Of a stretch of DNA of 64,000 bases, positions 46,037 through 55,173 are shown piece after piece. The notes beneath the pieces are model-generated. The model was not told where the DNA came from, ran no database searches, and saw nothing but the letters and a program-made list of their open reading frames with translations. The stretch is from GCA-002733465 sp965230525 (lineage in GTDB: Bacteria > Pseudomonadota > Gammaproteobacteria > Enterobacterales > Kangiellaceae): the NCBI GenBank assembly GCA_965230525.1, contig OZ246008.1:1240001-1304000 (forward strand), read 5' to 3'. A program made the translations under genes and the position numbers. Every line of letters begins with the position of its first letter. The stretch's first letter is position 1.

Positions 46037-46285
46037 TGAGTTCCTTGCCTATATTTTCTTATTTAGCCTAAATCATTGAATCTATTGGCCATATACTTGA
46101 ATTCGTCTAATATAACTAACCCCAAATCGTTCAACAAATATAAATTAATCATAATTTGAATAAAACGCAAAGAATTGAGTCATAGAATCACTCATTTAAT
46201 TTATCGGCAGATTGCTAAAAAACTGAAATAATTGAAGTTTTAGAGAGTTCTTCGCAATTTGTCTTTATGCTAACCGAACTAAACG

Positions 46286-49051
46286 ATGAATATCACAACA
46301 CATGTCGCTAAATCGACAAAGGGAGACAATGCTAACGTGTTAAATAAGATTAAGTTGACACTGTTGAGCTTGATCGGAGTTCTTATTTTGCTCTATATGA
46401 GTTCACCTTGGTGGCTGGTATTGGTCGCTCGTGAAGTGATGCCGAACTCGCTTAGCAATCTGAGTGCTGATTTGGATTATCCTCAATTATCTCAAATAGA
46501 AATTAGCAAAGTACAGGTTTCAATGCCGTCCGCGGCTGTTGACTTTAAACTGGAAGGGTTAGTAAGCGATTACGCACTTAAAAATATAACGATAGCAAGT
46601 GTTACTATTACAAAATTAGCTTGGTCAGAAAATCAATTAGAGTTTAATGTTGATCAAGAATCACAGAATAATGAATTGGCTAGTTTGCTCGACGTGCTCG
46701 ACCAAATTTTTGAAAGCAACTCAATAATGCAAAGCGTTGAACAACTAACGATAGGGCAACTTAAATATGTTGACCCATCAGCTTCCAAAAATTCGCTAAG
46801 CCAGTTGCAAGTTAGTCAATTGCAGCTGAATCAAACGCAGGATTTAATCAAATTGGCCTCAGGTCAGTTAGATTTTAAAAATTCGTTTATCGATGCGCCT
46901 TTTTTTGAGCAAATCACAAAGCCAAGCCAATTAACTTTGGCGATCGATCGAGCATCGCAGAATTTGCAAATTGACTGGTATGCTGAAACTTCAACGCTGA
47001 TTTCGGTAAATTATCAGCGCGAGCAAAACGATAAAGTCGCTCAAATTGAACTCGATTCCGAGTTCGTAAATAGCTTATTGTCGAGTCAATACGCTGGTGG
47101 GATTCGGGTTGAGAACAAACAAATAGAAACTATTCTGAGCAGTCAACACGCGAGTCAGACAATAATGTTACAAAGCAACAATCAATTTAAATTGCAGCGT
47201 GACATACTTAATCAATTGCTGGCGGAATCGTTTTCGCAATCTAAGGAACTGGAGGTTGCGCAAGATCTTCATTTTTCCGCCAGTCTTTTACTCACAACAG
47301 GTCAGCAAAAAAGCTGTCTAAAGGCCCAACCCTGCCAACTCGAAGTAGCTCTCAAGTTTAACAATCCGTTGATCATGAATAGTGACTCAAGTCAGTTGAT
47401 GCTCGATAATTTTCAAGCTTTGTGGCGCGCCGATATACTCTCGAATGATTTTTGGCCGGACAATGAAAGTATCGCTGCCACGGATTTTAATCAAGTTGAA
47501 CTAAGCGTAGAAAACAATACGTTTGAGTGGTCCGTAGAGCAATTAGATATTTCACATCAGCGCGAATCGATGCGCTTTAACGAGTTAAAGGGAACAAGCG
47601 AAATAAATTTTCCAACTTCGAGTTTAAGCGATTTATTGGGCTCTGATTGGACTGCAGAAAACAGGCTCTCTGCACGGGTGGTTTCAGCTACTATTCAGTC
47701 GGATCTAAATAGTCCCGAAGCCGAATCAACCTCTAAAGAGTCCGAGGCACAAACCACTACCATTCACCTTAAAAATGGCTTGTTAGCAGAATTTTCATTA
47801 ACCAATTTACAGCAACTCATAAGTACAGGTCGTTTGATTGCAGAGCCTGTTATTATCGATGCTAATTTCGTGAATGCCGATGCAGCACTCAGTTTAAATT
47901 GGCAATCTCTCAATATGAATCAGGGCATTGCCAAAGCAAATTTAACTGCATCATCGGTTAGCCTGTCAGATGTGTCTTTTGACTCGCTAGCCATTGAAGC
48001 CGACTTAAAAGCTGCCGAAAAGACAATGAACGGGAAAATATCAGTTGCAATTAATGATGTTCCGGTATCACCAATTTCTTACAACTACTTAAAACAAAAT
48101 CAACAAACTAAACTGGTGTTTGAAGAGCAGGCAATCGACTTGGAGATTATTAACCACTTACTCAACACCATTGGAAAGAAATACAAAATTCCATTGCAAA
48201 TCGCGAGTGGTACGCTAAATCATTCAGGTGACATGCTATTAACTAAATCGGCGTTGCTTTCAAGTTACTTTAAGGCCGATCAGGTGACCTTACTTTTTGG
48301 CAAGAACAAAGTAATTGGACTTAAGCTTGATCAATTAACAACCTCAATTGACCCAAAACAATTTGAGAGTAATATCAGTATTGAGTCCATTAATTTTTCC
48401 AGCGGACTAGAAATTTCTAATATCCTTGCCAACGTTAAAGGGCGACAGCAAGCTTTCCAAGACGTTGTCGAGTTCTCAAACGTTTCTGCAGAATTATTTT
48501 CAGGGATATTAAGCACTCAAAGGCTCAGTTTTAAGGAAACCTCACTTCAACCATCAAAAGTATCAATTGACTCGTTAGATCTTGCTGCGTTGATTCAGTT
48601 TTTAGATATACCCGGACTCGAGGCGCAAGGGAAACTACAATTTGAAATACCGTTAAGTAGTATTAACGAGCAACTTGTCGTTAAGAATGGACGGTTTCAA
48701 TCGGAAGGCCAAGGCATCATACGATATCGTGCTAATGACCAAAGTGATCAAGCTGAGCAAAATATCGTTTTTCAAGCTTTGCAAGACTTTCATTATCAGT
48801 CATTCGATGGTGATATATCTTATGACGAAAACGGAGACTACAAAATCAAATTACACCTTTTAGGGTCGAATCCGTCATTTTACGATGGCTACCCTATTGA
48901 CTTTACCCTGAACTTAAATGGGCAGCTTTCAGGGGTATTTCGATCGCTTTTTTTAAGTGGCAATTTTGAGCAGGCGGTGCTGGATCAAGTCGAAGCCGAA
49001 CGAAAAAATCTCAAAAAACGTGATGTAAAAACGAGAGGTGGCGCAGGCTAA
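46286..49051 (+). CDS. ydbH: YdbH-type intermembrane phospholipid transport protein
   Basis: 921 residues with an N-terminal membrane helix (LTLLSLIGVLILLYMSSPWWLVLVA) and a very long periplasmic beta-rich region with no cofactor motifs. It ends in the conserved IKLHLLGSNPSFYDGYPIDFTLNLNGQLSGVFRSLFLSG segment. This end and the linked small genes ynbE and ydbL identify the AsmA-like YdbH family, which bridges the inner and outer membranes to move phospholipids. It is slightly longer than E. coli YdbH (879 residues). Confidence 0.9.
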   Translation: MNITTHVAKSTKGDNANVLNKIKLTLLSLIGVLILLYMSSPWWLVLVAREVMPNSLSNLSADLDYPQLSQIEISKVQVSMPSAAVDFKLEGLVSDYALKNITIASVTITKLAWSENQLEFNVDQESQNNELASLLDVLDQIFESNSIMQSVEQLTIGQLKYVDPSASKNSLSQLQVSQLQLNQTQDLIKLASGQLDFKNSFIDAPFFEQITKPSQLTLAIDRASQNLQIDWYAETSTLISVNYQREQNDKVAQIELDSEFVNSLLSSQYAGGIRVENKQIETILSSQHASQTIMLQSNNQFKLQRDILNQLLAESFSQSKELEVAQDLHFSASLLLTTGQQKSCLKAQPCQLEVALKFNNPLIMNSDSSQLMLDNFQALWRADILSNDFWPDNESIAATDFNQVELSVENNTFEWSVEQLDISHQRESMRFNELKGTSEINFPTSSLSDLLGSDWTAENRLSARVVSATIQSDLNSPEAESTSKESEAQTTTIHLKNGLLAEFSLTNLQQLISTGRLIAEPVIIDANFVNADAALSLNWQSLNMNQGIAKANLTASSVSLSDVSFDSLAIEADLKAAEKTMNGKISVAINDVPVSPISYNYLKQNQQTKLVFEEQAIDLEIINHLLNTIGKKYKIPLQIASGTLNHSGDMLLTKSALLSSYFKADQVTLLFGKNKVIGLKLDQLTTSIDPKQFESNISIESINFSSGLEISNILANVKGRQQAFQDVVEFSNVSAELFSGILSTQRLSFKETSLQPSKVSIDSLDLAALIQFLDIPGLEAQGKLQFEIPLSSINEQLVVKNGRFQSEGQGIIRYRANDQSDQAEQNIVFQALQDFHYQSFDGDISYDENGDYKIKLHLLGSNPSFYDGYPIDFTLNLNGQLSGVFRSLFLSGNFEQAVLDQVEAERKNLKKRDVKTRGGAG

Positions 49052-49147
49052 TGGGGCGGTGAGTATGATATAACTCATACAATTCACTTTCTATTCATCT
49101 AGAATCGCGTATTATCTGGAACAGAATATTACTAAAAAGGAAGTCAT

Positions 49148-49330
49148 ATGCAAACGAGACTAATCGCGCTATTGGGTATGCTTGTATTAACGGCTTGTAA
49201 TCCAACCGTTCGTGTAGAAGCACCTAAGGAGCCAATACGAATAGAAGGCAATTTTACCATTAAGCATGAAATTAAAATTGTTGTAGAAAAAGAAGTTGAA
49301 GAAATTTTTGAAGATGATGATCTGTTCTAA
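49148..49330 (+). CDS. ynbE: YnbE family lipoprotein
   Basis: 60-residue outer-membrane lipoprotein. Lipobox LVLTAC with Cys17, followed by NPTVRVEAPKEPIRIEGNFTIKHEIKIVVEK, the family signature. It is the outer-membrane partner of YdbH and lies 96 bp after it. Confidence 0.9.
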   Translation: MQTRLIALLGMLVLTACNPTVRVEAPKEPIRIEGNFTIKHEIKIVVEKEVEEIFEDDDLF

Positions 49331-49395
49331 CAGTATTCGAACCATCGCTCGAAAACTTGTAAGAAAAATAGAATTTAGATTTGGAGATTGACCCC

Positions 49396-49725
49396 ATGAA
49401 CACAGTTAAAAAGATTATTATGGTGAGTTTGTTGATGTTTGCTTCGGCATTACAAGCTGCTGATTTAACCTCGGCAAAGGCTAGCGGGCTGATCGGAGAG
49501 CAAGCCAATGGATATATTGGTTTTGTAAAACCCGTATCAGAGGAAGTGAAATATTTGGTTAAAGAGGTCAACGCGAAACGAAAAGCGAAATACAAAAAAA
49601 TCGCAAAAAGCCAAGGTATTCCACTTGAAAATGTTGAGAAAATTGCCGGAAAAAAAGCGATCGGCAAAACCTTGTCGGGCAACTATATCAAACCCAAGGG
49701 AAAAAAGTGGCTTAAAAAGCCTTAA
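49396..49725 (+). CDS. ydbL: YdbL family protein (DUF1318)
   Basis: 109 residues from ATG 49396 with a GGAG site, with a signal peptide ending ALQAAD. The family segment ASGLIGEQANGYIGFV and NAKRKAKYKKIAKSQGIPLENVEKIAGKKAI is present. It modulates the YdbH-YnbE bridge in E. coli. It is the last gene of the three, with a terminator downstream. Confidence 0.9.
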   Translation: MNTVKKIIMVSLLMFASALQAADLTSAKASGLIGEQANGYIGFVKPVSEEVKYLVKEVNAKRKAKYKKIAKSQGIPLENVEKIAGKKAIGKTLSGNYIKPKGKKWLKKP

Positions 49726-49745
49726 GATTTTGCGTTCATAATTTT

Positions 49746-49778
49746 ACAAAAGGTGCCAAGCGGCACCTTTTGTATTTT
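49746..49778 (+). terminator. Rho-independent terminator after ydbL, possibly bidirectional
   Basis: ACAAAAGGTGCC-AAGC-GGCACCTTTTGT is a perfect 12-bp stem with a 4-base loop. Rightwards it runs into ATTTT, and leftwards the stem itself supplies TTTTGT for the converging GST transcript. Confidence 0.88.
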
Positions 49779-49780
49779 AA

Positions 49781-50377
49781 TTAGACGAGCTTGGCGTTTT
49801 CAAAGCATTGACGCGTAGCAAAGTTTGAGTGAAAGTCAGCCAACTGCGGTAATCCGTCTCGCCAATTATATTCACTGTGTCTAAAGTCGAGATAGTTCAA
49901 CGCGCAAATAATGCTGATATGCAGAATGCAGAAATCGCTAGGAAGAATGGCGAGTCTTTTTTCTATTTCAGATAAGGTCCGCTCAATCGCCATTTGATAG
50001 CGCTGCCACCAAAATTCGGAGCGAATACCCTCTTGCTCGCGCAATTTTTCAATGCGTCGATTAACACTTAAGTCAATCAAGCCATTGCAAATAGAATAAA
50101 AGGTTTTTAGTCGCCAGTCGGCATAAACACTTTCGAACAGCTGACCACCGCTTATATTCGCATCAATGTAGTCGCAAATAACTTCACTGTCTAAAATCGC
50201 TTCCCCGTCATCGACTAAGCACGGTACCTTGCCAAGTGGATTAGCGGCTAAAAACTCGGCATCATCCGCAAAGGGTTGGGTTTCTTGCATTTCAAATAAG
50301 TGATCTGCTTTTAGCTCGGTTATGGTCGCGCGAACGCAAGCAGCATACGGAGATGAGAGTGTATAGAAGAGTTTCAT
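49781..50377 (-). CDS. Glutathione S-transferase-like protein
   Basis: 198 residues. A thioredoxin-fold N-terminus (KLFYTLSSPYAACVRATITEL) has NPLGKVPCLVDD and DSEVICDYID for glutathione binding, and an all-helical C-terminal domain follows. It is closest to the YibF/beta-type GSTs. Ser replaces the usual catalytic Cys or Tyr at the front (SSPYAAC), and the substrate is unknown. It is the last gene of the hldE-DUF423-GST run. Confidence 0.82.
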   Translation of the reverse strand: MKLFYTLSSPYAACVRATITELKADHLFEMQETQPFADDAEFLAANPLGKVPCLVDDGEAILDSEVICDYIDANISGGQLFESVYADWRLKTFYSICNGLIDLSVNRRIEKLREQEGIRSEFWWQRYQMAIERTLSEIEKRLAILPSDFCILHISIICALNYLDFRHSEYNWRDGLPQLADFHSNFATRQCFENAKLV

Positions 50378-50402
50378 AGGATTTCCTATTCAAAAAGAGA
50401 TG

Positions 50403-50801
50403 CTAGTTTATGCTGTCCTTTATATTAAATGCAGCGTAAATAAACATTAGCCATCCAGTAATCATTAAGGTTCCACCAATCGGCGTAACCGGGCCTAACC
50501 ACTTAGCTGTCGTCAGCGCCAAGCCATAAAGAGAGCCACTAAAAAGTAACACACCGAATATAAAACTCATTGCTGCGCGAGCCAACCAAACCGCGGTTTT
50601 TTCAGTTGGCGTAAACTGTAAAATCAATAGCCCACAAGCAATCACTGCGATGCTGTGAAACATTTGGTACTGTACACCGGTTTTGATAATTGCTAGAGCG
50701 TACTCGCTTAGATGTGGTTTTAATGCGTGTGCGGCAAATGCCCCGATGACTACCGATGTCATCGCTAAGCAAGCGCCAATAATTAAAAAAGGTTTGGACA
50801 T
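50403..50801 (-). CDS. DUF423 membrane protein
   Basis: 132 residues with four hydrophobic segments. GAFAAHALKPHLSEYALAIIKTGVQYQMFHSIAVIACGLL and FSGSLYGLALTTAKWLGPVTPIGGTLMITGWLMFIYAAF are the DUF423 hallmarks. Function unknown. It lies between hldE and the GST gene. Confidence 0.88.
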   Translation of the reverse strand: MSKPFLIIGACLAMTSVVIGAFAAHALKPHLSEYALAIIKTGVQYQMFHSIAVIACGLLILQFTPTEKTAVWLARAAMSFIFGVLLFSGSLYGLALTTAKWLGPVTPIGGTLMITGWLMFIYAAFNIKDSIN

Positions 50802-50830
50802 TTATTTTCTATCGCAAAATGGTTGAAGAG

Positions 50831-52255
50831 CTACTGCTGATTTATCGACTCGATGATTTTTGTGGTAGAAACCCCATCAACAAATTGAAGGATTTCCACC
50901 TTGCCACCATTAGCCATTACTTGTTTGGCTCCGGCAATGTCTTCGACTTTGTAATCGCCACCCTTCACCAATATATCCGGTAATATTTCTGAGATGAGGC
51001 GTTCAGGTGTTTCTTCAGAAAATTCGACTACCCAATCAACCGAGCCTAATGCAGCTAACACCGACATACGACGATCGCATGGATTAACGGGGCGTCCGGG
51101 TCCCTTTAATTGTTGAACCGATAGGTCACTATTTACTGCCACAATGAGTCGGTTGCCCAGCGCTTTGGCTTGTTGCAAATAGGCCACATGACCTGCATGG
51201 AGAATATCAAAGCACCCATTGGTCATGACTATTTTTTCACCGTGAGCTTTGGCTTCTTCAACCGCAATTTTTAGCTGTTGTTGGTTCATGGTCCCAGTAC
51301 CGGAGCTGCCTTGAGAGCGAAGCTTACGTCGTAATTCGTGGGCGCTTACGGTGGCAGTTCCCAGCTTTACAACGACAATGCCAGCAGCTGTATTAGCCAA
51401 AAATACCGCCTGTTCAATAGAACTTCCCGCCGCTAGTGCGCTGGCAAGTGTGCCAATGACCGTATCGCCCGCGCCGGTGACATCGAATACTTCTCTGGCT
51501 AGGGCTGGCAAGTGAAGTTCTGGCATATCAGGTCTCAATAAAGTCATGCCTTGCTCACCACGGGTAACTAACAAGGCGTCCCATTGATGCTGTTTTAGTA
51601 GTTGATTACCTTTCTCAACCAACATTTGTTCGTCTTGGCAAACGCCGACAACGGCTTCAAACTCATTTAAATTGGGAGTCACTAGTGTGGCACCTTGGTA
51701 ACGGGCAAAATCAGTTCCTTTAGGATCGACTAACACCGGAATATTCTTTTCTTTAGCGAGCTGAATTAAGGGTTGAACCTGATCTAAAGTGCCTTTGGCA
51801 TAATCAGAAAGAATGACTGCGCCGCAGCCCTCGATTTGTAACCGCATTTTATCCACTAGCGCTTGAGTCCCACGCCCTTTAAAATGCTCTTCAAAGTCGA
51901 GCCTAATGAGTTGTTGTTGCCGACTTATGACCCTTAACTTGGTAATGGTTGGTAGCGTTTCAATTTGCTCAAAGTCACAACTGACACCCGCTGCGGTCAG
52001 CCTTGTTTTTAGACTATCGGCCGCTTCATCTTTTCCGGTTACCCCAACTAATCGACATTGGCTGCCCAAACTGGCAATGTTGAGAGCCACATTGCCTGCG
52101 CCGCCAGGGCGTTCTTCAATTTGATTGACATTCACCACCTGAACTGGGGCTTCTGGCGAAATTCGTGAGCTTCCACCGTGCCAATATCGGTCCAGCATTA
52201 AATCGCCGATGACTAAAACTTTGGCTTGATCAAAAGGAGGCAGTTGATTATTCAT
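50831..52255 (-). CDS. hldE: Bifunctional heptose kinase/adenylyltransferase HldE
   Basis: Makes ADP-heptose for LPS core: phosphorylates heptose-7-phosphate, then adenylylates heptose-1-phosphate. 474 residues (477 in E. coli). The PfkB-type kinase part (about 1-318) has GGAGNVALNIASLG and the closing VFDVTGAGDTVIGTLASALA. The nucleotidyltransferase part (about 340-474) has MTNGCFDILHAGHVAYLQ and the C-terminal STTKIIE. Its presence implies a heptose-containing LPS. Confidence 0.96.
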   Translation of the reverse strand: MNNQLPPFDQAKVLVIGDLMLDRYWHGGSSRISPEAPVQVVNVNQIEERPGGAGNVALNIASLGSQCRLVGVTGKDEAADSLKTRLTAAGVSCDFEQIETLPTITKLRVISRQQQLIRLDFEEHFKGRGTQALVDKMRLQIEGCGAVILSDYAKGTLDQVQPLIQLAKEKNIPVLVDPKGTDFARYQGATLVTPNLNEFEAVVGVCQDEQMLVEKGNQLLKQHQWDALLVTRGEQGMTLLRPDMPELHLPALAREVFDVTGAGDTVIGTLASALAAGSSIEQAVFLANTAAGIVVVKLGTATVSAHELRRKLRSQGSSGTGTMNQQQLKIAVEEAKAHGEKIVMTNGCFDILHAGHVAYLQQAKALGNRLIVAVNSDLSVQQLKGPGRPVNPCDRRMSVLAALGSVDWVVEFSEETPERLISEILPDILVKGGDYKVEDIAGAKQVMANGGKVEILQFVDGVSTTKIIESINQQ

Positions 52256-52485
52256 GAGTTTTGCTCAATTTAAAGGCTTGTTTTCTGGCGCTGATATTAT
52301 CATAAAAGAATTAAGATGGCGTGCTGGAGAAATTGCTCTTGTGAAAGCCTCGCCGAGGCAGGTTGGGATAAGGCGGGTTCGCCAGCTAACAAGTGCGAAT
52401 AAAGTACACGCCGCAACACGCCGAAAATACTGGGTATAACTAAAAGTTATTTGCATTGAGAGTTTGGTTTAGTGACCATGTTGGC
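52256..52485. other. Gap between hldE and the his leader
   Basis: This 230-bp stretch, divergent between hldE and hisL, should hold both promoters. TATAAC at 52436-52441 is a possible -10, without a clear -35. The overlapping frames at 52254-52439 (+) and 52265-52456 (-) look like shadows. Confidence 0.4.
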
Positions 52486-52581
52486 ATGAACGCAAATATA
52501 TTCACCCAATTAAATGCAGTTGCAGCTGCTCACCATCATCACCATCATTTCAAATGGCGGTGTTTTTGTGCGTTTGCGTAA
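52486..52581 (+). CDS. hisL: his operon leader peptide HisL
   Basis: 31-codon peptide with six consecutive His codons (CAC CAT CAT CAC CAT CAT) at residues 16-21, ending in TAA. With the downstream terminator it forms the classic his attenuator: histidyl-tRNA shortage stalls the ribosome on the His run and lets transcription go on into hisG. Too short for ordinary gene finding. The codons after the run read FKWRCFCAFA. Confidence 0.93.
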   Translation: MNANIFTQLNAVAAAHHHHHHFKWRCFCAFA

Positions 52582-52603
52582 TAATTAATTAGCAAATATT
52601 TAT

Positions 52604-52638
52604 AAAGCCCCGCTTACATTGTAATCGGGGCTTTTTTT
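52604..52638 (+). terminator. his attenuator terminator
   Basis: AAAGCCCCG (52604-52612) pairs with CGGGGCTTT (52626-52634), extended inside by TTACA/TGTAA, and followed by T-run to 52638. It lies 22 bp after the hisL stop and 35 bp before hisG, the expected attenuator position. Confidence 0.92.
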
Positions 52639-52673
52639 ATGCCTTTTATTTAATCAAACCAAGAGAAAAAATC

Positions 52674-53522
52674 ATGACTTTAAAATTAGTATTACCCAAA
52701 GGAAGAATCAGTACCAAAGTATTAGCTTTGCTTTCAGATTGTGGCATTGAGCTGATTGGCGATGACCGTAATTATCGGCCAAAAGCTTACGGTTTTGACT
52801 TTGAAGTAAAGTTGCTGAAGAGCCAGAATATTCCTTCAATGGTTGAGCTGGGCCAGCACGATATCGGTTTTGCAGGGATCGACTGGATTCAGGAAAGAGG
52901 TTGTAAAGTTGAGATCCTTAAAGATCTTGGTTATGACCCTGTGAGAATTGTTGCCTGCATTCCCGAAGATTGGGATTGGGAAGAAATGAAGAAACGCAAA
53001 TTGATTGTGGCATCAGAGTACAAAAACATTAGTGGTGACTATTTAGAACGCTTGGGAATCGATTATCAATTATTACGCTCTTACGGCGCTACCGAAGTGT
53101 TTCCACCAGAGGATGCCGATATGATTATCGACAACACTTCAACCGGAACCACGATTCAAGCTAACCGGCTTAAGATTGTTGATACCGTCATGGAAAGTTC
53201 GACCCAGTTCATCGCTAACAGTGACTCCATTAAGGACCCTGGGAAAAAGCGCGATATCGACGACTTGCTGACCCTTATGCAAGCCGTTATCAACGGGCGA
53301 GACAGGGTACTATTGGAAATGAATTGTGCTGCCGATGCAATTGAAACAGTTGTCGACCTTTTGCCTTCGATGCGTTATCCAACCGTTTCGTCGCTCTATC
53401 AGGACAAAGGGTTTGCGGTAAAAGCGGCAGTACAAAAAAATCAAATAAGAGATCTAATCCCGCAGTTAATTCAAGCTGGCGCGACTGACATTCTCGAAAT
53501 GCCTATTCGCAAAGCGATCTAA
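52674..53522 (+). CDS. hisG: ATP phosphoribosyltransferase (long form HisG)
   Basis: First step of histidine synthesis: ATP plus PRPP to phosphoribosyl-ATP. 282 residues. The start LKLVLPKGRISTKVLALLSDCGI, GIDWIQERG, the PRPP-binding segment DNTSTGTTIQANRL, and a C-terminal regulatory domain (about 210-282, PTVSSLYQDKGFAVKAAVQK) that binds histidine are all present. With this domain the enzyme needs no HisZ. The final residues are ATDILEMPIRKAI. Confidence 0.95.
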   Translation: MTLKLVLPKGRISTKVLALLSDCGIELIGDDRNYRPKAYGFDFEVKLLKSQNIPSMVELGQHDIGFAGIDWIQERGCKVEILKDLGYDPVRIVACIPEDWDWEEMKKRKLIVASEYKNISGDYLERLGIDYQLLRSYGATEVFPPEDADMIIDNTSTGTTIQANRLKIVDTVMESSTQFIANSDSIKDPGKKRDIDDLLTLMQAVINGRDRVLLEMNCAADAIETVVDLLPSMRYPTVSSLYQDKGFAVKAAVQKNQIRDLIPQLIQAGATDILEMPIRKAI

Positions 53523-53535
53523 TAGCGAGTTAGTG

Positions 53536-55173
53536 ATGAATAATCCATTAAAGTTAGATTTCAATGAAAGAAGCGACCGGGTTAGTCCGCTAGCCGCAAA
53601 GTTTAGCTTCGATGACTCTCTTTGGCAGTACCCCGATCGAGCGCCGCTAGAGCAGGCAATCGCTAAGCAGAACCAACTTGAAGCCAATCAAGTGCTATGC
53701 ACTAATGGCGGTGATGAAGCGATAATGATTCTGATGCGGATGGTAAAGGAAGGAACTCGCATGATCCTGCCACTACCAGCTTTTTCCCAATACACTTGGG
53801 GGGTAAAAAGTTGGCAGCAAGACGCCATTTTGGTGCAGCCTAAGGCTAACTTAGCGATAGATGTCGCGGCGACCGTTAAGCAAATTGAAGGTGCGGAAAA
53901 AACGGTCACTATTATCACACGTCCTAATAACCCGACCGGCGAAGCCATTTCAATCGATGACTTGGAAGCCATTTTACAAGCCGCGCAAGCCAGCAAGAGT
54001 TGGGTCTTTTTAGACGAAGCATACATTGAATTTTCAGAATTTGAATCAGCTGCGCAACAGCTCTTACCTCAATATCAAAACCTAGTGATATTAAGAACTT
54101 TTTCAAAAGCTTATGGACTAGCGGGGATTCGTCTTGGCTATTTGTTAGGCGGTTCGCAATTAATTGAAGCATTTAAAGAACGGTGCATGCCGTTTAATGT
54201 TGCTACTCCCAGCCTGAAAATTGCTGAGTTAGCAATGCAGCCAGAAAACCAGAAAGAAATGCAAGAATACTGTCAATTGATCAAAGCAAATCGAGCGCTA
54301 TTAATCGACTGGCTACAACAAAATGAATTTCAAGTATTTCCTAGTCAAGCAAATTTTGTACTGATTAAATTGCCAGCCAAAATGAGTAAAGCGGTAAAGT
54401 CTTTTCTGGCCAAACAACAGATCTTAATTCGAGACTTTACTGAAGATGAATTAAAAGACTGCATTCGAATATCAATTCCAAGCTGTTTGCAACGGTTGAT
54501 GAAAGCTCTTAAGCAGTGCCTAAAACCTGAGTTGGTCTGTTTTGATATGGATGGTGTACTGATTGATACAAGCGGGAGCTACGACCAAACGGTGATCGCA
54601 ACCGTAAAATCGCTGGCAAACAAGATTGTGAGTGTTGAGGACATTGAAGCTCTGCGGCGACAAGGTGGCTATAATAACGATTGGGTTCTTAGTCGTCGTT
54701 TACTCAGTGATATGGGCTTTGAGTTCTCGTTAGAACAGGTGACCGAAGTTTTTCAATCACTTTATCTGGGAGAAAATAATGATGGCCTCGTCCGCAACGA
54801 GACAGCAATCATTAATCCATCCTTCGTTGCAAAAATTAAGCAATCAAAAAGTAACTATGCTGTGGTTACTGGACGACCAAGAAAAGAAGCAAAGGCTGGT
54901 CAAGTATTTGTCGATTTAACTGACCTTGATCTTATCAGCCTTGACGATGTGAAGGAGGGAAAGCCTTCTCCCGAAGGAATTCAAAAATTGCAAAATAAAT
55001 ATTCAAAATTGAGTTGGATGTGTGGGGATAATCCGGATGATATGCAAGCCGCTGTGGCGTCGGGTAGTCTAGCAATAGGGGTCGGTGAAAATAAAGTTGA
55101 AGCACTCTACCAAGCAGGTGCCGATATCGTACTGAAAAATATTAATGAATTGGAGATGTGGTTATGTCAATAA
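53536..55173 (+). CDS. hisC: Histidinol-phosphate aminotransferase fused to a HAD-family phosphatase (HisC-HAD)
   Basis: 545 residues from ATG 53536, 13 bp after hisG. Residues 1-330 are a full HisC: NGGDEA, RPNNPTGEAI, DEAYIEF, PLP Lys191 (FSKAYGLAGIRLGYL), and the closing Arg311 (CIRISIP). Residues about 333-545 are a HAD phosphatase of the IA subfamily: motif I DMDGVLID (Asp337, Asp339), a cap with GGYNNDWVLSRRL, motif II Thr445 (VVTGRP), motif III Lys476 (GKPSPEG), motif IV Asp498 (GDNPDDMQAA). All catalytic residues are intact, so the tail is active and probably dephosphorylates histidinol phosphate, the HisC product. HisB here lacks a phosphatase domain. The fusion is read in one frame without interruption. 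Confidence 0.9.
   Translation: MNNPLKLDFNERSDRVSPLAAKFSFDDSLWQYPDRAPLEQAIAKQNQLEANQVLCTNGGDEAIMILMRMVKEGTRMILPLPAFSQYTWGVKSWQQDAILVQPKANLAIDVAATVKQIEGAEKTVTIITRPNNPTGEAISIDDLEAILQAAQASKSWVFLDEAYIEFSEFESAAQQLLPQYQNLVILRTFSKAYGLAGIRLGYLLGGSQLIEAFKERCMPFNVATPSLKIAELAMQPENQKEMQEYCQLIKANRALLIDWLQQNEFQVFPSQANFVLIKLPAKMSKAVKSFLAKQQILIRDFTEDELKDCIRISIPSCLQRLMKALKQCLKPELVCFDMDGVLIDTSGSYDQTVIATVKSLANKIVSVEDIEALRRQGGYNNDWVLSRRLLSDMGFEFSLEQVTEVFQSLYLGENNDGLVRNETAIINPSFVAKIKQSKSNYAVVTGRPRKEAKAGQVFVDLTDLDLISLDDVKEGKPSPEGIQKLQNKYSKLSWMCGDNPDDMQAAVASGSLAIGVGENKVEALYQAGADIVLKNINELEMWLCQ

Noticed and set aside
52254..52456. Overlapping frames on both strands between hldE and hisL
   Set aside because: Neither has a ribosome-binding site or protein-like composition; the region should hold promoters.
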